A stretch of DNA of 64,000 nucleotides from Molossus alvarezi (lineage: Eukaryota > Chordata > Mammalia > Chiroptera > Molossidae). The number at the start of each line of letters is the position of its first letter. Position 1 is the first letter of the stretch. Made by a program: the position numbers and the translations under genes. This document shows positions 47,377 to 58,825 of the stretch, in pieces. Below the pieces are notes generated by a model, which was not told the origin of the DNA, made no database searches, and was given only the letters and a program-made list of their open reading frames with translations. The stretch covers positions 124,340,001-124,404,000 of the forward strand of contig CM073886.1 of the NCBI GenBank assembly GCA_037176705.1, in the 5' to 3' direction.

Positions 47377-47611
47377 CCACAGCTGAGTGGCTCAGTTGGT
47401 TGAGTGTCATCCTGTGCACTGGAGGTCATGGGTTTGATTCCTTGTCAGGGCACATACCTAGGTTGCAGGTTTGATTCCCACTCGAGGTGCATATGAAAGG
47501 CAACAGATGGATGTTTCTCTTTTACATCAATGTTTCTCTTCCTCTTCTCTCTCTGTCTCTAAAATCAATAAACATATTCTTGGATGAGGATTAAAAAACA
47601 AAAAGAAATTG
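47377..47611 (+). mobile_element. VES-related SINE with 15-bp target-site duplication
   Basis: Head 'ccacagctgagtggctcagt', two B-box-like stretches ('gggtttgattccttgtcagg' and 'aggtttgattcccactcgag') and the end 'ctaaaatcaataaacat'. Flanks AACTTGAACTTACCA are identical at 47362-47376 and 47612-47626. Confidence 0.92.
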
Positions 47612-47626
47612 AACTTGAACTTACCA

Positions 47627-49900
47627 TTTACTTCATTGTTTTGGGTGATATCTATAATCTGTGGGCAGCAGGGAAACTCGCTTTATGGGAAATTAATGTA
47701 ATAGACCAGTTTAATATTTTTCAAAGATATTATTTTTGTTATTCAAGACAGATAATTATGAAGCAAAGCTTTGCTCTCCCCAATAAAGGTGAAGTCAAAT
47801 AAGAAAATAAGTTCTTTATTATGTTAACTGTGCTTGTAATCTTGTCTATGATGAACAAACATTGTTCCATGTAAATCTTAGAATGAAAGTAAGTGGGTGG
47901 TCATGACACTGTCATCACAGAGGTCTTCCTCGCCTTAGCAGAGTAGTTGCCTGTAGGGTTGATCACCTGCCCTCCAGGTTACAGGTGGAAGCAAGCACAA
48001 TAGATTAGGAAGGATAATGTTTCCTGCCTCTGTCTACATCCCTCAGCCCTACATTTCTATACACTGATTATTCATAAATACATGAATAGACTCTATGCCA
48101 CAGGGATATGAGGGTGAGTTGATGAAGAGAATTGAGGGATGGGGTGGGTACAAAAGGGCTTGGGATCATCTCCTCTTTATAAATAGGATTCAGTGGCTGG
48201 GGAGTCAGCTCAGGCTCAGGGTTTAATTCTACCCTCTCCCCATCTGAGATACTTGCCCATACAATGCCAGTCAGTTTATGTCAGTGATAAACTGATTGTG
48301 GACAATATGACTTGGACTAAAAGTCAAATAGACTTCCTAAAACTGTTCCATATTCCCTCAAATTGGAATAATTACCAACTAGTCTTAGATTTAACAGCTT
48401 TTCATCACAGGGGCTGATCTCTTAAAAACTGAAAAACAAGCAAACAAACAAATGTGTGTCTTCTCCAAAATAGAGTAAAGGTAGGCCTTTACCTTTCTTA
48501 GTGTTGTTACACAAGCTTTCCAAGTCATTTGAAGGGCACTTTTCAAAGTCTATCACTCTATAGCTGTTTCTAAGTTTGGGGTTTTCTGGGACTCACACTC
48601 TGAAACAGAGAGTAGGGAACACGAAGGGAAGTTGGGTTGCAGTATAGGCCTAATGACAGCCTCCTTTGGGGAGCTCTAGAGCTAAAGTGGCCCACGGACA
48701 GAAATGGATCACCCCCACTTCGATCGCTCATTGAATGGGGCCCCGGTGAGAAGAAAATGCCCTGGGTACGCTGACTGCAGACGAGACAGTCCTCGAAGTG
48801 GCTAACAGCTGGCAGCTCTCCACAGACAAGCTCCCCAAAGCTGGCAGCACGTCTTTTCTTGAAGGGACCTGGGTGTTACCTCTCCAGGTCCATCACTCCT
48901 ATGCTTGTGTTGCTTAGATCCGCTTCCGGTAATACACAAGTGGAGAAGAACTCCCCTGGGCATCTCTGGTGGGCCTCTCTTCCTGAGAGAAAGTTGGGGG
49001 TCGCAACAAAGTATCATGGTCCTCCTTCACTATCCATTCTAGATTTCCCTCCCTTCAGTGAACATCTCTGCTGGCCTCAGTGGCCAATGGGGTTATGACA
49101 AAGCCCATATGCCCCATGGGTCTGAGCCCGTCGTCAGCACGGTGTCTGACTGTGGTTGCTGCATGTGTCCATTTATCATCACAGCAGGATGAGGAAGTAG
49201 CAAGAAGTGCTCTAGTCTGAGATCAGATATATTGCTCTCTGCCTCCAGGTCACAGCAGCCCTACCTCCTCCGGATGGTCAGGGTGAACTGCTGGCCAGTA
49301 TGCCAACTCTTTTTCCTGCTGGTACCTGTCCAAAGTCCCCAGAGGGCAGCTATAACTTACAGATCAATGGGCTCTTTCTGTGTCCCATGGAGGAAGCGTC
49401 CGTCTTTGGGGCTCCTGAACTCCTAACTCAGCAGATCCCAGAGTTAGGGGTATAAGAAGCACAAATGCCCCAAGTGAGTTATCGGAGGTGAGGGTAGGTA
49501 GGACCGGTCCTATGACTACTGTCTGGTTCCTGGACCCAAAAGTCTTCCTACTGGGTCCAGAGCATCATATAAAATTCTTTGATTCAAGGTACATTCTGCA
49601 TCCTAGAATATGTAGGTACCATCCTCAAAAAGTGTTATTTCTAAGATGATGCTTCAACTATGCCTCCAGGAGGTTGTTCCAGTATTCTGTGAGGCAAGCA
49701 GCTTCCGGAGGGGGTACTGGGGGAAGAAGAAAGTTTTCCTACACTTCTAGCTTCTTTTGGCTGGTCTAATAATCAGATGTGAGATAGCTTAACAGAAGAA
49801 AATGACAAAATGTAATGACATATGGGAACCCACATACATGAGAAAGTGAAAGATAGAAAGGGAACACCAGGTCTATACGACATTCTGAGCTAAGGATGAA
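47627..49900. other. No gene recognised; part may be decayed retroviral sequence
   Basis: 48,640-49,900 lies on the 3' side of the minus-strand integrase remnant and could be its continuation, but no motif was strong enough to call. Frames up to 82 codons have no domains. Confidence 0.3.
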
Positions 49901-50019
49901 GTAAGGCACCTTGGGGCTTCAGAGGGTCACTGCAGGGTGACGAGAAGAGCTGAGTTCAGTAGTTAGATGCTTGCCCTACCCTTTAGATGGGCCATACAAA
50001 ATTATTTCTGGTGATGAGT

Positions 50020-50665
50020 CTCATGAACAAGTTAAATTCTTTAAGGGAGAAGTAGAAGTTTCTCATGAGTTTTCAGGGTCTGGATTGCCTTCGGCTCTAA
50101 ATAATTTGCATGCCAAAGTGGTGCATGCTGGGGAGGCCTGTTCTGGACCCTTTCAGTGTGGTATGTGAACTGATTAGTGGATCTCATGCCATGGCAACGT
50201 TCTTTACTGTAAAGTGGCTGCCAGGTCTGCTCTGATGTTTATCATACGGAATTCCATCCCAGTAGATCAACCAGTTCTTAAGCCCTTGGATAATGGCTCT
50301 GGTTGCAACTCTGTGGGGAGAAAAGAAAACCCATAGCCACAGTATGTATCTATTTCTGTCAAAATAAATAGTTGACCTGTAGTGTAGTGATTAACATGCA
50401 CACGTGGCCAGTTGGTCTCCTTGAAAGATGGTGCCATATGTTTTCATGTGTGCTTGTATATGTTTTTAATTTAATTTTATTTTGATAAGAACACTTTACA
50501 TGAGATCTATCTTCTAAAATGTTTGCTTGTTGGCAGGTTGGACATTCAGTGGTGGCAGTAGTTACATCAGCTTTGGTCCATTCTTGCCCATCTTTGATCC
50601 CTTTTCTCACGTGCCTATCATGCCAACACTGGAGTGGCCAATGACAGGTGCTGGCTAACATCAGC
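50020..50665 (-). pseudogene. Endogenous retrovirus pol remnant (integrase), ERVL-like
   Basis: A minus-strand frame (50661 down to 50359) holds a decayed zinc-binding segment: clustered His residues, a W..ADV..A stretch and a closing C-P-T-C. About 100 bases further (around 50310-50190) a second frame reads like the integrase core, with AIIQGLKNWL..GIP and GSHFT, which in intact integrases precedes a catalytic acidic region. Stops and frame changes separate the parts and no LTRs were identified, so it is inert. The order zinc finger then core on the minus strand is consistent. Assignment to ERVL rather than another ERV class is tentative. Confidence 0.55.
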
Positions 50666-53655
50666 TTGTCAAGTCATTTTGTGTACTTGATGGTTTAGTG
50701 CCTATTTGTTAATGTTCAATCTCTCGTGCATGTTAGCATCTGATATAAAAATTTTCATGGTTAGCTGTTTCTGATAGGTCTAGCCACACACCTCTATTGC
50801 AATTATCTTTTTTCTGGATTTTCCAGTTGTTATCTCTTCAGGGACTTTGACTAGTGAGCTAAATTCTCTGATACTATTTACCAGTCCTCTCCTCGGATGT
50901 GACGATGCTTCTGGCTTGGTACGTTGGCAAGGGTTAGAAAGGAGAGTTTTAATGGCTTTGCCTTGGCTTTCTCCATTGTGATACACCCTGCATCACAGGC
51001 CAAGCCCCCAAAGGGCCTTGTTTCAACTCTCAAGTATGTCTACGGCAATCATCACTCAGGCTTTAAAAGGGACTCTGGGCTGTCCATCTCTGTCCATTGC
51101 GCATGCCTCATGCAATATTCTGGACTCAGTGGGTACTGTATTAAATGTGTCAAGGAACTGTGTTTTTGTCACACTTTGACTAAGGCTCTAATAAGGGGAA
51201 TAAACTAAGTTTCCATGTTACAACTGATTTCCGGTTTAACTGTTTTCTTCTTTTTCTTCAACAATGGGACTGAACTGGTTTTTGCCACTCGTAGCAAAGC
51301 TGTCTCTTTGTGATCCGGATCTGATGTTATCAACACTAATATTCTACTGTTTACAAAAGCAGGCACTATCCCACAGTTCCTCTGCTCTGAACCTCTCCCA
51401 CAATGATCACACAACCAGTCCACTGCAATGGAGCAAATGAGAACGTTTAAGTTTATGAACGAAAAGAAGAGAAACAGACAAAAACGCTCTGGAAATAAAT
51501 TGCACATTGGCTTTTATATCCAATGTGATGCATGAGGAAGAGAAAAAGCGAAGGATGGTGCTGAGATTTCTAGTTTGAGTCTAATCGATGATAATACCAT
51601 TCTCCACGAGGAAAGCGTGTATAAAAGTTTATGTACAGATGTTAATCTCTTCTATTAGACTGTGATCTGTTTGATAAATACACTCATTCATCTTTGTACT
51701 CCCTACAGGATTTACCATAATATACTGCATGTAATACTGGTTTCCAACAAGTATTTGATTTATGAGCGGGTAAATGTGGACTACCAACATCTTATCTACA
51801 GCACCACAAATCTGCTGAGGTTATTGGAGAACCAGTCAGAGAAAAGAGGCTGTTTGTCAAACCCTGACGTTCAGATATCCAAGTAGGCAGGCCATATTAT
51901 ATCACTAATATCAAGATAAAAATGCGTATTTCTCCTCCTCTGTGACTCCACATCGCCCAAAATAGTATTTCTGTTTCCTTTCGAGACTAGTCTTGATGTT
52001 CATGGGAACGAGCGGGGAATCGGGAGGGAAGTTGTACATGAAAGAGAGACTTATTCACCAAGCACACCAACTGTGCTAGAAAAAAATGTACAAACTTATG
52101 GGACTGTGAGCTGAAGTGCAACATCCGGGCCTCCGTCTCTCCGACTTCAGCTAAGTGTAACTGCTGAGACAACCCCATGGTCAGGGTCACTCTGCCGTTT
52201 CATATTTTGGGGCAGGGGAGCACATGACGGAATGAAGGATGACTACATTCCAGCTAGAGAACAAGGGTGCTGATTTAGAAAACTAGGGTGGAAACAAAAC
52301 AGAACCACTGTTAGACCTCAAAGAGCATCCAAGGCCGAAGGAGATAGCCACTAAGAACCCAGGAGTTAGGCATTCTCCCTCCGCGGAGTTTGTCCAAGGC
52401 GGCCCGGCTCTTGGCTAGTGGGCACTGACAAGATATTTGGCACCGAAAAGGCATCCCGGAGGAAGAACACAACCCTGCCCTGGGTGATGGCATCACCAAG
52501 GAGCACTAATTCACTTAGCCTGGGACTGCCACATCTTTCTTGTGTTTGCACCAGCATATGGACAGTATTACTGGAGTAGCTTTCCTGCCCTCCTGCATCT
52601 GTTACTAATGCAAATAACCTCTCCAGTAACCTTATTTGTACCTTCTGCTTGCATGGCCCAGATAATGATTTTCAGCCCTGTCATGGCACGTCTCATAGCA
52701 ACGCATGGTTGTTACTGTAAATAGGTTAGTTTAACTCTATTGCCCTCGAAGAGTGAGGAGCAGCTCACGGCCTGTGCAGAGCCACGGGCTGGGGTAGAGA
52801 TTGCAGGGGCTTGGTTTGTAACAGTGGGAACTGGGGGTCAATTGCCAATGTGAGAAAACATGGCAAGTGAGCCGGGATGGGTAACAGGAAGGACAATGAT
52901 ATCAAAATAGTTCCTTAAATGGGACAAATAGCTACAGAAAAAATGGTGTAAAATTGGTGGTTAAACCTTACAAATGGAAATAAATTATTATACCACCATG
53001 TGGTTGGTAATATTATTACAGAAAATCGCAGCGATGATCAGCATTTTTGTAGCTGCTTAATGGTTTACAAAGCAGAACAAGTAGGAAACCAGTGTGGATA
53101 TTATGCTTTTAAATTTCTATATTGAAAAAAACCAAAATGTTTGAGTCAGTCCTGGGACCTAAGTCTTCTTATACTTTGCTTATTGTTCTTTCCATAGGTC
53201 AATTCTAGCCCTTAAAATAAAAGTCAAGCCAAATAAACTAAAACATTAACAATAAAAATGGAAATAGCTTCATTGTCTCATTATGCCTGCACTGCTCATT
53301 TCTCTGTATGTTTCCATCAAGAATATATAAAGAGTGTATATTTCATGGCATCTCCTGATATGAAGATTATCAGACTCATTTCACCAGTGAAGCATGGGTC
53401 TGAGTAATGTCCATCTCAGAACACAGTGAAAAGTGATCCGTGTGTAATTGTAACATCTTGGCAGTTCAGGCTCTTGTCTTCTCCGTAAAAATCGACTTGA
53501 GTCTGGGAAGAGACAATGGTAGGAAGACTCATCCGGCTACCACTTGCTTGACTGTGAGTTAAATGAAAGGAGAAACTCAGTTCCTATGGGGCAAAGTAGC
53601 CAGAAAACACATCTTTTGAGAAATCAGACACGAATGATCAAGCAGGAAGGCATGA
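50666..53655. other. No gene recognised
   Basis: 50,666-51,200 could hold the upstream pol part of the same retroviral remnant, but I see no diagnostic motif. 51,210-53,655 appears unique; a GC-richer block lies at 52320-52560 with short frames and no motif. Confidence 0.35.
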
Positions 53656-53659
53656 AAAG

Positions 53660-53855
53660 AAAAATCAGGGAGTGGGGCAGGTAGTGAAGGGTAAAGGGGG
53701 TCAAATATATGGTGATAAAAGATGATATGACTTTGGGTGGTGGGCACACAATGTAATATACAGATGATGTGTCTTAGAAATGTACACTTGACACCTACAT
53801 AATCTTATTAACCAATAGCACCCCAATAAATGTAATTAAAATTTTTTTAAAAAGA
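53660..53855 (+). mobile_element. LINE-1 3' end fragment
   Basis: 'tatgactttgggtggtgggc acacaatg', 'atacagatgatgtgtcttag aaatgtacac' and 'ccaatagcaccccaataaat' are a known mammalian L1 3' terminus, ending in an A-rich tail. Confidence 0.75.
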
Positions 53856-56389
53856 AAAATTAGTTAAGACATTTAATTGTCACTCATTCTGCTGCCTCAT
53901 TATTCTGCCTTTACTTCCTTGGTTTCTTCCTCTTCCTTCTTTCCCTCTGCATTTTCCTGCGGTGTCTTGTTGACCCGTTCACTTTCATTTTGCCACTTTT
54001 CCCCTCTGTATTTCTGGGACGTTAAACAGAGGCTATGTGATACTATGCGTATGTGCTGGTAACAACCATTTCTGAGGATTTATTTTCGTTATTATTTTGA
54101 ATTAATATAATTTTAAGTACTTTCAAATCTACAGTGATCAGATAGTCCACTGTAATCTGCATTATACTTTATAGTTATTCTTGGCATGTGATAGCTCTCA
54201 TTTAGATGTTTTCATCCAGCTGTTGGAGTTTGCCTAAAACTATGAATATGAGATGAATTACAACTTTTGTATCCAGATCCTGTGAAAAAATAGGCACTCC
54301 ATATCAATAGGAAGATAATTCAATATTATGTTCATATGAAAATAATGTCTTTTATGTTATCGATGTGTGCCTATGAAGAGAGAAAAAGAGTCATTCAATC
54401 AATAACCTTGATTTAATGTATAATGTTTTTTAAGTAGAACACAACCCTTCTCTATGTTACAACAGTTTGACCACTCAACTTCCAGGTTCAGTGCATAACC
54501 CCTTGATTAATGGGCACAGCTAAGAGACAGGTTTTTTAGCAAATACTATGTGGCAAGCTAGACTAAACCTAGAACTCAAACATTTTTCTCACTGATGTTT
54601 ACACTTACTTTAGATTGGCTGTGTTTACCACCAAACCTAAAAGTCTAATTTATTAAATTGCTGTCAGTTTGAGGCAGGAGAATTTAGAAGAAAAAAAAAA
54701 GTGTAAAAATCTATGATTCCTTCAAGTTACTCAATTGGATTTCTGGAAAAATGAAAAAGGATCAGGTCTCCAAAGTAGTTTTCCAGTGCAATTTTAATCC
54801 ACCTACCCTGGTGGAAATTTACATCTACTGAAGACGAATGCTCTCAAATTCCTGCGTTATTGGAGCTATATTTCTTTAATGTTACAGAGTTCAGAGTTGT
54901 TTTCTTTTCACTTAGGGAGTTCTGATTTTCCCAGCATTCTGTGTCAAAGTATGTACATTCCCTTTAGATCCTGATAACTAGAGAAGCAATCTGTCATCTC
55001 TGATTTAATCTACTCTACCAAAGGCTGGGCAAATATTTAAATAAATAATCATGAACAACACTAAAGATTATGAGCTATAGAAAGTATTTATAGCTATTCT
55101 TTGGAATTTTCCAAGGGGAAAAGGTGCTTTCCCACCCTTATCTCATGTAATTTCCTAAACTCTCTTGAGTTTGGGGACCAAAATAAAGCAAAAATTCCCC
55201 GAGGTCATTTGGCGAGTTTGCAGTGAAGCTGGGCATTGCATCCTGGCCTCCCTGGATTTCTATAATGTGTGTGTCCCATCCCAATAGTTCCTTCCAGCTC
55301 CCTAATGCTGCCCTAGCCTTCTAGCTTCGTAACAGCTTCTTTCACCTGGGAGTTGGTCTCTCTGACAGTCTTCATGGGATTCAAACTCCAGAAGTAGAAA
55401 GACCTTGGGGGTCATTTGGATCATCTCCTATACCTTTCAATTTTTGTGGAAAAATAAATTGATACCCAGAGAGGTGGGAAAATACATCAGAGTTATTAAG
55501 TTTTACATTCAGGAATAGAATTTGCATTTCTTGCTTCCAGATCACTATATATATTTTTTTCCATTCAATAGAACAATTTTGGTCATTATTTTCAAGTAGA
55601 TCTCCCTGACACTCTGGTCAAAATTTAATGTATGTATTTTCAGACTTACATGATTGTCATTTTAATTGGTTGTTAGTCAGTGGTAATTTTAATTATTTTT
55701 GTGTGATGGGGTTGAAATGTGCTTTTAACAGTTATCATTCCCCTGATGTGTAGGCTTAATTTTCTTTTTGGATTCAAGGGTTTCCCTATGACTCAACTCT
55801 AGGCGTTTATGTAAGTAGGTGGTAAAGTAATATAGTGGAAAAGGGCCATGGTAGTGAGGAATGGTGGTAGATTTGTCCTAAGTATTATGTCTGAGATTTC
55901 AAAATTTAGTTAAGAACATGGAATGAAATTCCTTATGAATGTTTCCCCCTTAATGAAATAAAATTACAATAAATTGCATGGCAACCAATATTACCATAAA
56001 TATTATTGTCTTATCTTTGAAATAAAGAGTAGCATGTGAACACATTTCAAAGATCAAATATTATTACAGAAAAGCATATATTTCTGTAATATATTTTAAC
56101 TTATTCTTTTGGTCTGAGCTTTGTATAAAACTCCAATTACTCTTTACAGAATTTTAATGGTATAAACAATCTGCATAGATACTGACTAGAGTATAATTAC
56201 AGTACTTTATGACTTGCATAGAATTTGAACTGTCTGGTCTCAATTGTGATTCATTATAGTCCCATAATTTCTTATATTTCATATTTGTTATATTACAAAA
56301 ATTAACATTTACTGGTGTTAAATGATTTACTCAGTCACAAAATAAGTTATTGGCATAGCTTGAGATTTAACCACTTTTTAACTTCAAAT
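53856..56389. other. AT-rich unique DNA, no gene recognised
   Basis: A MIR- or L2-like patch may lie at 55390-55545 ('gatacccagagaggtgggaa'). Nothing else can be named. Confidence 0.35.
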
Positions 56390-57830
56390 CAGTCAGTTAG
56401 GAAGCAAATATTTGCCAGACACTGTTCTAGTTACTAGATGTATAATGGCAAATAAGTCTGTCTTTGTTCACAAGGAGTTGAGACAAATACACATGATTAA
56501 CCAAAAGGAAGCAAAGAGACAATAAACAAAATTCAGAAATTACTTATGTGTGGAAAATCCAGAGTGCTTAGAGGCAGGGGCAAACTAATTGCTTTGGAAA
56601 CAGTAGACACAGAAGGCCTCTCAAGATGTTTTTAAAAACCCAAGTTATGAGAATAAATCAACTAGGTAAAGACACTTGGGCCTGGCTGATGTGGCTCAAT
56701 GGTTGAGCATCGACCCATGCACCAAGAGGTTGCCAGTTCGATTTCCAGTCAGGACACATACAGAGGTTGTGGGCCCAATCCCCAGTGGGGGGCATGGAGG
56801 AGGCGGCCAATCAGTGTTCTCTTTCATTGATATGTCTGTCTCTCTCTTCCTCTCACTTCCTCTCTCTCTGAAATCAATTAAGGAAAAAAATAAATAAAAA
56901 AGAAAAGACACTGGGGAAATATTCTAAGCAGAGGGACATGAGATGAGAATGATCATGGTGTGTTCAAAGGAAACGATGAGAGGTAGGGTCCAGAGATTAA
57001 GATGGTAATATGTGCAAAGGAGAGATTGTGTAGAACCTCCCATGCATTGTTGAGTAGTTTAAAATGTTTTATAGTTCCAATGGGAAGCCATTAAAGAAAT
57101 TTGAGTACAGGTCGCTGGGATTGTATTTATGATTTAGAAAAATCATTCAGCTGTAGTGTGTGGAAAGATTTCCTGGGAAGGGTGCCATACTGGGGGCACA
57201 GAAAAAATGGTTAAGAGGCTACAAAAACTTGTACTGAAAGTGGATAGCAATTAAGATCAGGAATGTTAGGTTGTGGGATGCATTTTGAGACTGACAAAAT
57301 GGGGTGTGGATGGTGAGAGAAAGAGAAGAATCAGGTATAATTCTGGGAGCTTTTGTTCTGAACAAATGGGAATATAGTGAAGCCATTTTCTGAATTAAGA
57401 AAGCCTGTTTTAAGGGATATTAATTTAATAAATATTTATTAAATGCATATTACTAGCTCATGATTATATTTAGCACTGGAATATGGCTATGAAGACAAAA
57501 GAATAAGTCCCTATCTTTATAAATCTAGTTTTCCTGGGTAGGGGAAGAGACATACAATAAATAAATAATACATGTCAGATGATGATAAGTGTAATGGAGA
57601 AATATTTAATATTACAAGGAAAACGAGGTCTTAAGGTGGATTTGTTCTTTTCCATAGGTTTGCTGGGGAGGTCTCAGCATGGAGGTGATGTTTGCAGAAA
57701 CTAAAGATACAGAAAGAGCAAGCCATCCCAAATTTGATTGGCTTATTTGAACAGCTAGATATACATTTTTGGAGTCTAGTAGAAAAGTTGAAGATAAAGA
57801 TATAAATTTGGACATCTTTAGTGTATACCT
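56390..57830. repeat. L2-like ancient LINE relic, split by a SINE
   Basis: 'gccagacactgttctagtta' (56415), 'gggaagccattaaagaaatt tgagtacagg' (57080), 'aaaaatcattcagctgtagt' (57138), 'aataaatatttattaaatgc' (57428) and 'gatgataagtgtaatggaga' (57580) recur in the order typical of an old mammalian repeat associated with L2. More than one copy may be present. Confidence 0.5.
56680..56905 (+). mobile_element. VES-type SINE, inserted in L2-like relic
   Basis: 'cctggctgatgtggctcaat', 'gccagttcgatttccagtca' and the CT-rich body ending 'tgaaatcaattaaggaaa'. Flanks 'aaagacacttggg' (56667-56679) and 'aaagacactgggg' (about 56904) form an imperfect target-site duplication. Confidence 0.88.
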
Positions 57831-58436
57831 ATAAATAATGCTATAAAATTATGGTGAAAGAAAAAGGCTCAATATAGAAACCTTGATTGGGATCAAGATA
57901 GAGATTATATGGGGGAGGGTAAGCTAAGAGAGGAGGAGGAGGAGGAGGGGAGAGAGGTTGCTAGGAAAGTATGAAGAAAACTAAGAAACTGTCATCACAG
58001 AATCAGAGAACAATCGTGATGAAAAAAGGAGAGAGAGGTCAATTCTGTCAATTACTGAGAGAAGAGTCATGGTAAGAGGAGGACAGAAGTGATCATTGGC
58101 TTTGACAAGATTCATGGTATTGGTGACGCAGAACAAAGCCAATGTAATAAAATGGTGAGAACTAAAGTGCAACCATAGTGGATTGCGAAGAACGTGATGT
58201 AAGGAAGGAGAAACCACAAGTCTAGGTAAGTTTTGGTAAGAGCTTCCCGTGAAGGAGATCCAAGGCACACCGATGTGGATGGAAGCTCATGCGGGACCAA
58301 AAGAGGCTTTTTGTTTGTTTTCATGGTGGAGACAAAGATGTATTTCTAATATTAAAAATGATCCAGCATACAGAGAACAATAGATTATGTAAGAAAGGGG
58401 ATAATTTCTAAAGCAACATCATTTTTTTTTCAATTT
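57831..58436. other. Unassigned, purine-rich
   Basis: Possible continuation of the L2-like relic. GGA-rich simple stretch at about 57930-57950. No gene recognised. Confidence 0.35.
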
Positions 58437-58682
58437 TTAATTTTTGCCATTTTTATTAATTTATTTTTGTTATAGACGTTTCTTCTCTCCTCCCCCAGAC
58501 ACCCTCCTCTAGATCTCACGCACCCCCCCACCCCCAGCATTGTTGTCTATGTCCATTGGTTATGCACACATGCATATCAGTTCTTTGGTTTATCTCATCC
58601 CTTACCCGCTGACCCCCTCCTCTGAGGTTTGTCGGTCTAAACCTCACTCCTTGCTATGTCTCTGGGTCTATTTTGCTCATAA
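58437..58682 (-). mobile_element. LINE-1 3' end, strongly 5'-truncated
   Basis: Reverse of the bat L1 3' untranslated region: 'ttattaatttatttttgtta tagacg', 'gcattgttgtctatgtccat tgg', 'cagttctttggtttatctca' and 'ctatgtctctgggtcta'. Same family as 15252 and 20195. Confidence 0.9.
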
Positions 58683-58788
58683 AGATAAGGAAAGATAGGA
58701 TTTAGGCACATAGCAAGGGGAGTAGACTTAGCTAAAAAAAAAAAAAAAAAGAGAGACTAATTTTATTCGAAAAGAATGGGAAGCAAAA

Positions 58789-58790
<2 letters not shown>

Positions 58791-58822
<32 letters not shown>
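58791..58822 (+). repeat. (GT)n microsatellite, about 16 units
   Basis: Uninterrupted GT units. Confidence 0.97.

Positions 58823-58825
<3 letters not shown>

Noticed and set aside
52366..52557. Minus-strand frame with a faint resemblance to the histone H2A C-terminus (ELVLLGDAITQG)
   Set aside because: The match is limited to a few scattered residues and neighbouring sequence does not continue the histone fold.
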